Below are positions 50,249-60,836 of a DNA stretch of 64,000 nucleotides, in pieces. Origin of the DNA: DASSUC01 sp035649895 (GTDB lineage Bacteria > Actinomycetota > Actinomycetes > Mycobacteriales > Micromonosporaceae); the NCBI GenBank assembly GCA_035649895.1, contig DASRIS010000189.1, forward strand, positions 1 to 64,000, written 5' to 3'. The notes under the pieces were generated by a model that saw nothing but the letters and a program-made list of their open reading frames with translations, was not told the DNA's origin and did not search any database. A program made the translations under genes and the position numbers. Numbering within the stretch: the stretch's first letter is position 1; each line of letters begins with the position of its first letter.

Positions 50249-50856
50249 GTCACCGGCCGATCATCGATGCCGGGCCGAGCCTGAACTTCCTCTCGATCAA
50301 CAAGGAGCGCCTCCTTGTCGGCGTCCTGGGGCCGCTCAGCGCCCCGGAGATCGTGCAGGCCGAGGTGCTGCGCAAGTCCCGGGAGGATGAACGCTTCCGC
50401 GCTGCGGCGACCGCCTGGCGGAAGCTGGCACCACGCTGGATCCAGATACTCTCCGACGACGAGACACCCGAGCTCGCAGCGGTCGTCCACCGGGTCACTC
50501 GACAGCCCATGGAAGAACGGCTGAAGCACCCGAAGGATCTGGGCGAGACCATGGTGATCGCGCATGCGGTCGTCGCCGCCGAAGCGGGTGGGACGGTGAC
50601 GGTGCTCATCGACGACGGGCCAGGGGCACGGATCGCTACCTCCGAGATCAGCCGACTGCAACGGCTCCGCTCCAACGGTCGTGCCGTAGGGTCGATAAGA
50701 CTGGCGAGCACGCTGACGGTCCTGGAGCATGCAGCAGGCGGTCACCACATCCCGGACAAGGCCACGATGCGCGATATCTACAAGCGGCTACGCGGTCTCG
50801 ATGACGGCCTACCGCCGGTGGAGAAGACCAACCTCCTGTCGTCGGCCCTCTGGTAG
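50245..50856 (+). CDS. PIN-domain protein, putative RNase of an XRE-M78-PIN module
   Basis: 203 aa. Acidic residues fit a PIN active site: D in PIIDAGPSLNF, E in PEIVQAEVLRK, E in DLGETMVIAHAV and the DD in VTVLIDDGPGAR. PIN proteins are metal-dependent RNases and often toxins. No dedicated small antitoxin is seen, so the XRE protein or the protease may control it. The start overlaps the protease stop (ATGA), so all three genes form one unit. The gene ends 133 bases before the convergent acyl-CoA dehydrogenase. Confidence 0.75.
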   Translation: MSHRPIIDAGPSLNFLSINKERLLVGVLGPLSAPEIVQAEVLRKSREDERFRAAATAWRKLAPRWIQILSDDETPELAAVVHRVTRQPMEERLKHPKDLGETMVIAHAVVAAEAGGTVTVLIDDGPGARIATSEISRLQRLRSNGRAVGSIRLASTLTVLEHAAGGHHIPDKATMRDIYKRLRGLDDGLPPVEKTNLLSSALW

Positions 50857-50989
50857 CGACAGGCTGCTGCGGCTCCGGTAATGAGGCAGCAACGGTGCCT
50901 GGCCCAGCCCCCGACGAGTGACGGGCGTTGGCGGCCATACGGCCATGCTCGGCCAGGTGGACATTGCCAGCTGAGACAGGCCGGCGGCC

Positions 50990-52150
50990 TCAGTACGACT
51001 TCTCCTGGCCGAGCACGTGCTGGGCGACGAAGTTGAGGATCATCTCCCGGCTCACCGGCGCGATGCGGCCGGCGCGCACGCCACCGAGCAGCGTCGCGAC
51101 GCCGTACTCGGTGGTCATGCCGTTGCCGCCGTGCGCCTGGATAGCGGTGTCGACGGCGAGCGTGGCAGCCTCCGACGAGGCGTACTTGGCCATGTTGGCG
51201 GCGACCCCCGCTTCCAGGTCGCGCCCTGCGTCGTAGAGCGCCGCCGCCTTGGCGATCATCAGGCGGGCCAGCTCGACCTGGATGGCGGCGTGCGCCAGTG
51301 GATGGGCGATGCCCTGGTGCGCCCCGATCGGCCGGCCCCAGACGCGGCGCTGACCGGCGTACTCGCTGGCCCGCTCGATCGCGTACCGGGCGCTGCCGGC
51401 GCCCATCGCGGCCACGGTGATCCGCTCCGGGTTGAGGCCGGTGAAGAGAGCGGGCAGGCCCGCCGCCAGGTCCTCGCCCACCAGCGCGTCCGCGGGCAGG
51501 CGCACGTCGTCGAGGTAGAGCAGCCACTGGTTCTCCGGAGAGACGATCTCCATCTCCAGCTGGGAGCTGGACAGCCCGGGCGCGTCGATGGGTACGAGGA
51601 ACAGCGCGGGCCGCAGCTTGCCGGTGGCCGAGTCGGCGGTACGCGCGACCACGAGCACGTGGTTCGCCTCGTCCACCCCGGAGATGAAGCACTTGCGGCC
51701 GGACAGCACCCAGTCCGTGCCGTCGCGGGTGGCGAGGGTGCCCAGGCGGTGGAAGTTGGACCCGGCCTCCGGCTCGGTGATGGCGAAGACGATCTTCTGG
51801 GAGCCGTCCGCGATGCCGGGGAGGAACTGCTTGCGCTGGGCCGGCGTGCCGTGCTTGGCCAGGATCGTGCCGGCGATGGCCGGGGAGACGACGATCAGCA
51901 GCAGCGGGCAGCCGGCCGCGGCGAGCTCCTCGCAGACGATGGCCAGCTCGGTGATGCCGCCGCCGCCACCGCCGTACTCGGTGGGGATGTTGACCCCGAG
52001 ATAGCCCAGGGCACCGGCCTCGGCCCACAGCTCGGTGGTGTGCTCGCCGGACTTGGCCTTGCGGACGAAGTACGTGTGGCCGTAGCGGCGGCCGAGCGCC
52101 CGTACCGCGTCGCGAAGCTGCTCCTGCTCGGGGGTGAGGTCGAAGTCCAT
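50990..52150 (-). CDS. Acyl-CoA dehydrogenase
   Basis: 386 aa flavoprotein. Family signatures are ITEPEAGSNFHRL (FAD-binding), a central beta domain and AIQAHGGNGMTTEYGVATLLGGVRAGRIAPVSREMI near the C-terminus. It should form the alpha-beta double bond of a CoA thioester and pass electrons to ETF. It is the last gene of the minus-strand acyl-CoA operon, 94 bases after the biotin carboxylase gene across a repetitive spacer. The ATG at 52150 starts the usual MDFDLTPEQEQLRDAVR. The catalytic Glu common in this family cannot be placed with certainty. Confidence 0.88.
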   Translation of the reverse strand: MDFDLTPEQEQLRDAVRALGRRYGHTYFVRKAKSGEHTTELWAEAGALGYLGVNIPTEYGGGGGGITELAIVCEELAAAGCPLLLIVVSPAIAGTILAKHGTPAQRKQFLPGIADGSQKIVFAITEPEAGSNFHRLGTLATRDGTDWVLSGRKCFISGVDEANHVLVVARTADSATGKLRPALFLVPIDAPGLSSSQLEMEIVSPENQWLLYLDDVRLPADALVGEDLAAGLPALFTGLNPERITVAAMGAGSARYAIERASEYAGQRRVWGRPIGAHQGIAHPLAHAAIQVELARLMIAKAAALYDAGRDLEAGVAANMAKYASSEAATLAVDTAIQAHGGNGMTTEYGVATLLGGVRAGRIAPVSREMILNFVAQHVLGQEKSY

Positions 52151-52174
52151 GACGGTGGCCTCCAGGACGACGGG

Positions 52175-52245
52175 TGAGACGACGGGATGGGACGGGACGA
52201 GAGGGCGGGATGGGACGACGGGATGGGACGGCGGGGGTGGGAGGT
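52175..52245. repeat. Degenerate GGGATGGGACGGGACGA repeat in the spacer
   Basis: The spacer between the biotin carboxylase and dehydrogenase genes consists largely of GACGGGATGGGACG-like units, without a hairpin or promoter that I can recognise. Confidence 0.7.
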
Positions 52246-54272
52246 CAGGCGGGGCGGTCGGTGGTCAGGACGGCCAGCACGGCGCCGGTGTCCACCTGGG
52301 TCCCGGGGGAGACGGCGACCGAGGCGACCACCCCGGCGGCCGGCGCGTACACCGGGTGCTCGAGCTTCATCGCCTCCAGCGTCAGCAGCAGCTCGCCGGC
52401 TGCCACCGGCTGGCCCGGCGCGACGAGCACCCGGCCGACCGCGCCGGGCAGCGGGGCGACGAGCGAGCCTTCGGCCAGGTCCGGCGCTGGCGGCTGGAAG
52501 CGGGGCAGCTCGGTCAGGGCGGCCGACCCCTCCGGGCTGTCCACGTAGGACACGTCACCGACGCGGTGCACCGAGAAGCCGAGCTGGACCCCGCCCGTGC
52601 CGAGGACCACCCGCTCCGGGGTAGCCGACACCAGCCGTACCGCCGGGTCGCCGTCCACCTCCCGCATCGCGGGGTCGCCGTCCACCTCCCGCACCGACCA
52701 GCCGGTCAGTGCCCCGGTGCGGTCCATCCGGTAGCCGACCTCCACCGGTCCCTCCAGGAGACCCTGGAGGCCGGTGGCCTGGAAGACGGCGGTCTGCGGG
52801 GCCGACGGCACGTTGCGCCAGCCGGACGGGAGGCCGCCCTGCACCGGCGCTGACGCCCGCCGCTGTGCGGCGCCGGCGAGCGCCGCCGCGAGCAGGGACA
52901 GGTTGACCGACTCCGGCGTGGACAGCAGCGGGGCGAAGACCTCGGGGTGCCGGTCAAGGAAGCCGGTATCGGTGTCGCCGGCGAGGAACGCCGGGTGGCG
53001 CAGCACCCGTACCAGCAGGTCGCGGTTTGTCACCACGCCGTGCAGCTGGGCTCGGGCGAGCGCGCCGGCGAGCAGCCGGGCCGCCTCCGGGCGGGTCGGC
53101 GCCCAGGCGACCAGCTTGGCGAGCATCGAGTCGTAGTGCACGCCGACCGTCGACCCGTCCGCGACACCCGAGTCCAGCCGCAACCCGGGTGCGGGCAGGG
53201 GACGGAACTCGGCGGCCACATCAGGCACCAGGAACCGGTGCAGCGTGCCGGTGGCGGGGCGCCAGTCGCTCGCCGGGTCCTCAGCGCATAGCCGTACCTC
53301 GATGGCGTGGCCGCGCAGCGGCGGGGCGCCGTCGAACGGCAGCGGCGCGCCCTCGGCGACGAGCAGCTGCATGCGGACCAGGTCCACGCCGCTGACGCAC
53401 TCGGTCACCGGGTGCTCCACCTGGAGCCGGGTGTTCATCTCCAGGAAGTAGAACTCCCCGGACGGGGCGAGCACGAACTCGACCGTGCCCGCGCCGACGT
53501 ACCCGACCGCCTGGGCCGCCGCCACCGCGGCCCCGCACAGCGCCTCGCGCAGCTCGGCCGGGACGGCCGGGGACGGGGTCTCCTCGATGATCTTCTGGTG
53601 CCGGCGCTGGATCGAGCACTCCCGCTCGCCGAAGGTGGTGACGCCACCGTGCGCGTCGGCGAGCACCTGCACCTCGATGTGGCGGGCGGCGTCGACGTAC
53701 CGCTCGGCGAAGACCGTGCCGTCGCCGAAGGCCGCGGTCGCCTCGCGGCGCGCGCTCGCCACCGCCCCGGCGAGTGCGGCGGCGTCGCGGACCAGGCGCA
53801 TGCCGCGCCCGCCGCCGCCCGCCGACGCCTTGACCAGCACCGGGAACTGGCTGGCTGCGGCCGGGTCGGGCCAGGTCGGCAGCATCGGCACGCCAGCGTC
53901 CGCGAGCAGCGCCTTGGCCTCCAGCTTGGAGCCCATCAGCGCGACCGCCTTGGCCGGCGGCCCCACCCAGGTCAGCCCGGCGTCCACCACGAGCGCGGCG
54001 AACCGCGCGTTCTCGGCGAGGAAGCCGTACCCCGGGTGGATCGCGTCCGCGCCGGCGGCGCGGGCCGCGGCCACGATGAGGTCGCCGCGCAGGTACGTGT
54101 CGGCGGGCGCGCTGCCGGGCAGGCGTACCGCCCGGTCGGCCTCTGCCACGAACGGGGCCCCGGCGTCGGCGTCGGAGTGGACCGCGACGGTCTCCACGCC
54201 CATGGCCCGGCAGGTCGCGAAGACCCGGCGGGCGATCTCGCCCCGGTTGGCCACCAGCAGCCGTCTGATCAT
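52245..54272 (-). CDS. Biotin carboxylase/BCCP subunit of an acyl-CoA carboxylase
   Basis: 675 aa. The biotin carboxylase domain (about 1-445) has KASAGGGGRGMRLV (ATP grasp), RRHQKIIEETPSP, FLEMNTRLQVEHPVTE and the C-terminal subdomain. A middle region joins it to a biotinyl domain whose lysine is in LTLEAMKLEHPV. It carboxylates its own biotin for the carboxyltransferase encoded upstream. 3-Methylcrotonyl-CoA or geranyl-CoA carboxylase are the best matches from context. The middle region contains a 27-bp tandem duplication (52646-52692) giving VDGDPAMREVDGDPAV. The ATG at 54272 has a purine-rich GAGAGGGGG upstream. Confidence 0.9.
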   Translation of the reverse strand: MIRRLLVANRGEIARRVFATCRAMGVETVAVHSDADAGAPFVAEADRAVRLPGSAPADTYLRGDLIVAAARAAGADAIHPGYGFLAENARFAALVVDAGLTWVGPPAKAVALMGSKLEAKALLADAGVPMLPTWPDPAAASQFPVLVKASAGGGGRGMRLVRDAAALAGAVASARREATAAFGDGTVFAERYVDAARHIEVQVLADAHGGVTTFGERECSIQRRHQKIIEETPSPAVPAELREALCGAAVAAAQAVGYVGAGTVEFVLAPSGEFYFLEMNTRLQVEHPVTECVSGVDLVRMQLLVAEGAPLPFDGAPPLRGHAIEVRLCAEDPASDWRPATGTLHRFLVPDVAAEFRPLPAPGLRLDSGVADGSTVGVHYDSMLAKLVAWAPTRPEAARLLAGALARAQLHGVVTNRDLLVRVLRHPAFLAGDTDTGFLDRHPEVFAPLLSTPESVNLSLLAAALAGAAQRRASAPVQGGLPSGWRNVPSAPQTAVFQATGLQGLLEGPVEVGYRMDRTGALTGWSVREVDGDPAMREVDGDPAVRLVSATPERVVLGTGGVQLGFSVHRVGDVSYVDSPEGSAALTELPRFQPPAPDLAEGSLVAPLPGAVGRVLVAPGQPVAAGELLLTLEAMKLEHPVYAPAAGVVASVAVSPGTQVDTGAVLAVLTTDRPA

Positions 54273-54286
54273 GAGCCCGCCCCCTC

Positions 54287-55921
<1,635 letters not shown>

Positions 55922-55926
55922 GGCGG

Positions 55927-57069
55927 TCAGAGCTCCATCCGCTTGGCGATGATCTCGTTCATGATCTCGGTCGTGCCGCCGCCGATGCCGAGGATGCGGG
56001 CGTCCCGGTAGTGCCGCTCCACCTCGGCGTCGCGCAGGTAGCCGAAGCCGCCGTGCAGCTGCACGGCCTGGTCGACCACGTAGTCGCAGGCGGCGACGGC
56101 GGTGTTCTTCGCCATCGCCACCTCGGTCACGACCGGCTCACCGGCGACCTGCCGGGCCGCGACCGCCCGGGTGTAGCTGCGCGCCACGTCCACCCGGGTC
56201 GCCATCTCGGCCAGCCGGTGCCGGACCAGCTGCCGGCTGGCCAGCGGGCGGCCGAACGTGTGCCGGTCCCGGCACCACTGCACGGTCAGCTCCAGGCAGC
56301 GCTGCGCCGTGGCGTACGCCTGCACGGCCAGCGAGATCCGCTCGCCCGCGAAGCCCTTCATGATCTGGGCGAAGCCGGTGTTCTCCGCGCCGATGAGGTT
56401 CCGCGCCGGCACGTTGACGTCTACATAGGACAGCTCGGCAGTGTCCGAGCAGTGCCAGCCGAGCTTGTCCAGCCGGCGGGTGACCGTGAAGCCGGGTGCG
56501 GTGGCGTCCACCACGAGCAGCGAGATGCCGCCGTACCCGGGCTCGCCGGTGCGCACCGCGGTGGTCACGAAGTCGGCCCGCGCGCCCGAGGTGATGTAGG
56601 TCTTCGAGCCGTTGACGAGATACGCGCCCCCGTCCCGCCGGGCCGTGGTGCGCAGGTTCGCCACGTCGGAGCCGCCGTCGGGCTCGGTGACCGCGAGCGC
56701 GCCGATCATCTCCCCGGCGAGCGTCGGGCGGACGTACCGCTCGACCAGCTCGTCGTCGCCGCTGGCCACCATGTGCGGCAGCGCGATGCCGTGCGTGAAC
56801 AGGGCCGCCACCAGGCCGGAGGAGCCGCCGGCACAGATCAGCTCCTCGGTCACCACGATCGAGTCGAGCAGGTCCCCGCCGGAGCCGCCGACCTTCTCCG
56901 GGTAGCCGATGCCGAGCAGGCCCAGCTCGGCCGCTGCGCGGTGCAGCGAGCGCGGCACCTCGCCGGCCCGCTCCCACCCGGCCAGGTGCGGTGCCACCTC
57001 CCGCAGCAGGAACCTCCTGGTCAGCCCGCGCAGCGCGCGCCGCTCGGAGGTGTCGAAGGGGTCGTTCAC
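55927..57069 (-). CDS. Acyl-CoA dehydrogenase
   Basis: 380 aa. Motifs include VTEPDGGSDVANLRT, TYITSGARADF and QLHGGFGYLRDAEVERHYRDARILGIGGGTTEIMNEIIAKRM. It is distinct from the other dehydrogenase of the operon, so the pathway has two oxidation steps or two substrates. The GTG at 57069 overlaps the stop of the AtuA-like gene by four bases (GTGA), a strong sign of coupled translation. Isovaleryl-CoA- or citronellyl-CoA-type substrates are suggested by the neighbouring carboxylase; this is inference. Confidence 0.9.
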   Translation of the reverse strand: MNDPFDTSERRALRGLTRRFLLREVAPHLAGWERAGEVPRSLHRAAAELGLLGIGYPEKVGGSGGDLLDSIVVTEELICAGGSSGLVAALFTHGIALPHMVASGDDELVERYVRPTLAGEMIGALAVTEPDGGSDVANLRTTARRDGGAYLVNGSKTYITSGARADFVTTAVRTGEPGYGGISLLVVDATAPGFTVTRRLDKLGWHCSDTAELSYVDVNVPARNLIGAENTGFAQIMKGFAGERISLAVQAYATAQRCLELTVQWCRDRHTFGRPLASRQLVRHRLAEMATRVDVARSYTRAVAARQVAGEPVVTEVAMAKNTAVAACDYVVDQAVQLHGGFGYLRDAEVERHYRDARILGIGGGTTEIMNEIIAKRMEL

Positions 57070-58754
57070 AACAGCTCCTCCGGGATCTCGACGACCCGCG
57101 CCCGCAGCAGCTCGCCGAGCGCCTTGGCCTGCGGGTCGAACCGGGTCGAGCCGGCCACGCCCGCGCCGAGCAGGCCGTGCAGCACGAAGTTGAGCGCGCG
57201 CAGGTTGGGCAGCTCGTACCGGTCGATCTCGCTGCCGGCGGTCTCCGGCAGCAGCTCGGCCAGGCGCCCGGCGGTGAGGAAGCCGCGCAGCCAGGCGTAG
57301 CCGGCGTCGCTGCGCGCCCACACGCCGAGGTTGGCGTCGCCGCCCTTGTCTCCGGAGCGGGCCCCGGCGACACGGCCGATCGGGGCCTGCCGGGTGCGCC
57401 CGGCCTGGGCCGCCGGGCCGGGTGCGGCGGACGGCGTCTTCGGCGGGTGCTCCGTGCGCGGCGGCGGCGCGACCGCCACCCGGGCGCCGCCGGGCAGGAC
57501 GGCCACGTGCGCGACCTCGCCCTGCGGCACGAACGCCGGTGTGTAGACCCCGAACGGGGTCGCGTCGCCCGGCGGCGTGGTCAGCGTGCAGCCGGGGTAC
57601 GACGCCAGGGCCAGCTCCACCGCGGCCTGCGAGAAAGCCCGCCCGGCCCGCTTGGGGTCACTGTCCTTGACGTGTACGTGCAGCAGCGCGCTCGCCTCCT
57701 CGGTGGTCGCCGCGCCGGCGTGGTCGGTCCGGGCGAGCCGGAGCTCCAGCCCGTCCGCGCCGACCGCCTCGGTGAGCTGGCGCCGCACGAGCGCGGCCTT
57801 TGCCTCGATGTCCAGCCCGCAGAGCACGAACGTCATGCTGTTGCGGAACCCGCCGAGCGTGGTCACGGCCACCTTGAGGCCGGGCGGCGGAGGCGTGCCG
57901 CGCGCGCCGGTGACGCGTACCCGGTCGGGCCCGTCCTGGGTGAGGGCGACGGTGTCGAGGTGGGTGACCACGTCCGGGCCCAGGTACGCCGGGTCGCCGG
58001 TCTCGTAGAGCAGCTGGGCGGTGACCGTCTCCACGGTGACCGCGCCGCCGGTGCCGGGGTGCTTGGTGACCACACTGGACCCGTCGGCGGCCAGCTCGGC
58101 GACTGGGAAGCCGGGGCGGTGGCCGCCGTCCGGCAGCTCGGCGAAGAAGGAGAAGTTGCCGCCGGTGGCCTGCGGCCCGCACTCCAGGACGTGGCCGGCG
58201 ACCGTGGCCCCGGCGAGCGCGGCGTAGTCCTCGCGGCCCCAGCCGAAGTGGGCCACCGCCGGCCCGACCACGAGGGACGCGTCGGTGACCCGGCCGGTGA
58301 CCACGACGTCGGCCCCGGCCCGCAGGCACTCGGCGATGCCCCAGGCGCCGAGGTACGCGTTCGCGGTCAGCGGCGCGCCGAGGCCGAGCTCGGCGGCGCG
58401 GCCGGTGAGGTCGTCCCCGGTGACCCAGCCGACCCGGACCTCGATGCCGAGCCGGCCGGCGAGCCCGCGGATCGCCTCGGCCAGGCCCGCCGGGTTGACA
58501 CCGCCGGCGTTGCTGACCAGGCGCACGTTCCTCTCCCTGGCCAGGCTCAGGCCGCCCTCCAGCTGGCGCAGGAAGGTCCTGGCGTAGCCGAGGCCGGGGT
58601 CGCGCATGCGGTCCCGGCCCAGGATCAGCATGGTCAGCTCGGCGAGGTAGTCCCCGGTCAGCACGTCCAGCTCACCGCCGGTCAGCATCTCCTGCCAGGC
58701 GGCGAACCGGTCGCCGTAGAAGCCGGACGCGTTGCCGATGCGCAGGACGGTCAC
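57066..58754 (-). CDS. AtuA-like (DUF1446) protein
   Basis: 562 aa. The N-terminal DUF1446/AtuA part runs from IGNASGFYGDRFAAWQEML through LVSNAGGVNPAGLAEAI, DVVVTGRVTDASL and GHVLECGPQATGGNFSFF. A C-terminal part contains GRVAGARSGDKGGDANLGVWAR. AtuA is required for acyclic terpene use in Pseudomonas and is widespread beside biotin-dependent carboxylases, but its chemistry is unknown. Both ends overlap neighbours by GTGA. A Pro/Ala-rich stretch (PPPRTEHPPKTPSAAPGPA) joins the two parts. Confidence 0.88.
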   Translation of the reverse strand: MTVLRIGNASGFYGDRFAAWQEMLTGGELDVLTGDYLAELTMLILGRDRMRDPGLGYARTFLRQLEGGLSLARERNVRLVSNAGGVNPAGLAEAIRGLAGRLGIEVRVGWVTGDDLTGRAAELGLGAPLTANAYLGAWGIAECLRAGADVVVTGRVTDASLVVGPAVAHFGWGREDYAALAGATVAGHVLECGPQATGGNFSFFAELPDGGHRPGFPVAELAADGSSVVTKHPGTGGAVTVETVTAQLLYETGDPAYLGPDVVTHLDTVALTQDGPDRVRVTGARGTPPPPGLKVAVTTLGGFRNSMTFVLCGLDIEAKAALVRRQLTEAVGADGLELRLARTDHAGAATTEEASALLHVHVKDSDPKRAGRAFSQAAVELALASYPGCTLTTPPGDATPFGVYTPAFVPQGEVAHVAVLPGGARVAVAPPPRTEHPPKTPSAAPGPAAQAGRTRQAPIGRVAGARSGDKGGDANLGVWARSDAGYAWLRGFLTAGRLAELLPETAGSEIDRYELPNLRALNFVLHGLLGAGVAGSTRFDPQAKALGELLRARVVEIPEELL

Positions 58755-59590
58755 TGCCGCGTCCCGACCGCGTCTGCTCCGGGCGGGCGCTCCCCGCCGG
58801 CCGTGCCGCCTTCGCCGGGTGGGCGACCCTTGCCCGGCGGGCCGGCGAACGCCTGCGCCACGTCCAGCCAGGCGTCGGCGACCGGGCCGGTGGCCTGCAG
58901 CGCCAGGTCGGCCCGGTGCCGGCGCTGGGTCACCAACAGGCAGAAGTCGAGCGCCGGCCCGGTCACGCGGTCTGCCGCGCCCTCCGGGCCGAACGTCCAC
59001 AGTGCACCGTCCGGTGCGGACAGCTCCACCCGGACCGGACGGTCGGGCGGCTCCTGGCCGTGCGCGACGAAGCCGTGCCCGAGAGTCCGCATACCGAGGT
59101 GGGCGATGTGGCGCAGGCGGGCGGTCGGGGGCCGCGCCACGCCGAGCGCGTCGGCCACGTCGAGCCCGTGCGCCCAGGTCTCCATGATCCGTGCGGTCGC
59201 CATCGACGCAGGTGACATGGCAGTGCCGTACCAGGGGATCTTTGTCCCTGGTGGCACGGCGGCGAGGGCGGCGGCGAGCGCCGCCCGGCCGGACCGCCAC
59301 CGGGCCAGCAGCTCAGGTGCGGGGGCGAGGGCGCTGGCGGTGGCGCGGTCGACGAAGTCGTCGATGTCCTCGCCGAGGTCGGCGACGCTCGCGAAGAACG
59401 CCGCGGTGTCGGTCGCGGCGAGCCGGCTGACGTGGTCGGTCCAGGCGAGGTGGGCGATCTGGTGCGCGACCGTCCAGCCCTCGGCCGGGGTCGGGGTGGC
59501 CCAGGCCGCGTCGGGCAGCGGCACGACCAGTGCGTCCAGGTCGGCTGACTCGGCATCGAGGTCCGCCAGCAGCTCCGCGAGGTCGACCAT
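58751..59590 (-). CDS. TIGR03084/DinB-like maleylpyruvate isomerase-fold protein
   Basis: 279 aa. The N-terminal four-helix DinB/MDMPI-type domain has GWTVAHQIAHLAWTDH with candidate metal histidines, and METWAHGLDVADALG further on. A C-terminal SCP2-like part (VRVELSAPDGALWTFGPEGAADRVTG) follows, then a Gly/Pro-rich tail. It resembles the TIGR03084 group that sits in acyl-CoA carboxylase operons of actinobacteria; the function is not known. The ATG at 59590 has AAGGAGAAGG upstream. Its stop overlaps the AtuA-like start by four bases. Confidence 0.85.
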   Translation of the reverse strand: MVDLAELLADLDAESADLDALVVPLPDAAWATPTPAEGWTVAHQIAHLAWTDHVSRLAATDTAAFFASVADLGEDIDDFVDRATASALAPAPELLARWRSGRAALAAALAAVPPGTKIPWYGTAMSPASMATARIMETWAHGLDVADALGVARPPTARLRHIAHLGMRTLGHGFVAHGQEPPDRPVRVELSAPDGALWTFGPEGAADRVTGPALDFCLLVTQRRHRADLALQATGPVADAWLDVAQAFAGPPGKGRPPGEGGTAGGERPPGADAVGTRQ

Positions 59591-59600
59591 GCCTTCTCCT

Positions 59601-60233
59601 TCAGGTGGTGAGGACTGTTGCCAGCTGCCGTTTCCACGCCGCGAGCAGTGCCTCCCGGCGTGCCGAGTCGTCGCTGAGCAGGTTCGCCACGCCCAGCCCG
59701 CGCAGCAGGTCGAGCGTTGCCTGGATGGCCTCGCGTACGCCGGGCCGCCGCTCGTCGGCGCTGAGCAGCTCGACGGTGAGCCGGTGCATCTCGCGGCCGA
59801 CCCGCGCCTCCAGCGGGATGAGCGCCCGCCGCAGCTCCGGGTCGGTGCGCGCGGCGACCCACACCTCCAATGCGGCGGCGAAGAGCGGGCCGGTGAAGGC
59901 GGCGGCGAGCATGTCCACGACCCGGTCCAGCCGGCGGGCGCCGGCCGGCAGCCCGGCCGCCTCGGCGCGGATCTCCGTGGCCCGCCGCTCGGACAGGTGC
60001 TGCACGGCCGCCATGACCAGCGCGGCTTTGGTCGGGTAGTGGTGCAGCTGGGCCCCGCGGGACACGCCGGCACGTTCGGCGATGACCGTGGTGGTCGTAC
60101 CGGACCAGCCGTGCTCGACCAGCACGTCGACGGTGGCCTCCAGCAGCCGCGCCTGGGTCGCCCGGCTCCGCTCCTGCTGCGGCGTGCGGCTCGAAGGCTG
60201 CGGCGTCCGGCCGGTGGTAGCGTGGGCGCTCAC
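59601..60233 (-). CDS. TetR-family repressor of the acyl-CoA operon
   Basis: 210 aa. The N-terminal helix-turn-helix is TQARLLEATVDVLVEHGWSGTTTTVIAERAGVSRGAQLHHYPTKAALVMAAVQHL, preceded by a Thr/Ser-rich extension. The ligand domain is helical and not assignable. It is the first gene of the operon, 10 bases before the TIGR03084-type gene. GTG 60233 is chosen because it sits six bases after a -10-like GACGCT and downstream of a near-perfect palindrome. A CoA thioester of the pathway is a probable inducer, by analogy with LiuR/AtuR-type regulators. Confidence 0.88.
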   Translation of the reverse strand: MSAHATTGRTPQPSSRTPQQERSRATQARLLEATVDVLVEHGWSGTTTTVIAERAGVSRGAQLHHYPTKAALVMAAVQHLSERRATEIRAEAAGLPAGARRLDRVVDMLAAAFTGPLFAAALEVWVAARTDPELRRALIPLEARVGREMHRLTVELLSADERRPGVREAIQATLDLLRGLGVANLLSDDSARREALLAAWKRQLATVLTT

Positions 60234-60254
60234 CCGCCCAGCGTCCCGGATCCC

Positions 60255-60280
60255 AAACAAGCAGTCAAGACTGATTGTTT
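60255..60280 (-). promoter_or_regulatory. TetR operator overlapping the operon promoter
   Basis: A 26-bp palindrome with half-sites AAACAAGCAGTC and GACTGATTGTTT around a central AA matches at 11 of 12 positions. On the minus strand it includes TTGACT as a -35, followed 17 bases later by GACGCT and then the GTG of the repressor. Binding here would block the promoter, giving autorepression. Confidence 0.78.
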
Positions 60281-60432
60281 CTGGTGTCTTGAGGGGCGCC
60301 GGACGGTGCTCTGCTGCGGAAGACTCGTCCGGCATTGGCCGCGCCGCAGCCGCTGAACATCACCGCACGACTTTTGCCACTGAGGTTGTCGTCCCTCAAG
60401 GACGCTTCCCACTGCGCGGAACGACATGGAGC

Positions 60433-60687
60433 GTGCAGGACTCGACGCACGAAGACTCGGTGATCCCGGCCTATGCCGTCGTCCTGTCGATTGTCCTCTT
60501 CGTCTTCTGCCTGCTCGGCCTGCTGTTTCTTCTCATCCACGAGAAGCGGTACAGCGGCTTCGTCTGGGTGACTGCGACGGGCCCCGGCTTCCACCACGTC
60601 GTGCAGTTCCCGGCGGGTCCACATACGGTGGCCTGGGTGATGCATCAGGTGAACCAGGCCCGCATGTTTGCCGCGATGGCGACTTGA
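60433..60687 (+). CDS. Small single-pass membrane protein
   Basis: 84 aa from GTG 60433. It has an acidic N-terminus (QDSTHEDSV), one strong membrane helix (AYAVVLSIVLFVFCLLGLLFLLI), then a short conserved-looking tail (HEKRYSGFVWVTATGPGFHHVVQFPAG). No ribosome binding site is clear and GTG 60460 is another possible start. I do not recognise a named family. It is divergent from the TetR operon and may share the operator region, although 150 bases separate them. Confidence 0.6.
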   Translation: MQDSTHEDSVIPAYAVVLSIVLFVFCLLGLLFLLIHEKRYSGFVWVTATGPGFHHVVQFPAGPHTVAWVMHQVNQARMFAAMAT

Positions 60688-60836
60688 GCTACAACTCCAA
60701 GATCAATAATTCCGTACGGCGGCCATTGTTCAGCCGGGACCCGGTACACGTCCTCCGGTCGGGTGTCAGGTAGCCATAGCAGAGCTCTCCGTGAAGCTTA
60801 TTGCGCAGATAACATCGGGTGAATGCTATTGGCGCG
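60688..60836. other. AT-richer intergenic stretch
   Basis: 149 bases between the small membrane gene and the crp terminator. It holds AT-rich words unusual here (AAGATCAATAATTCC, AAGCTTATTGCGCAGATAAC). No gene or clear promoter pair was recognised. Confidence 0.4.
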
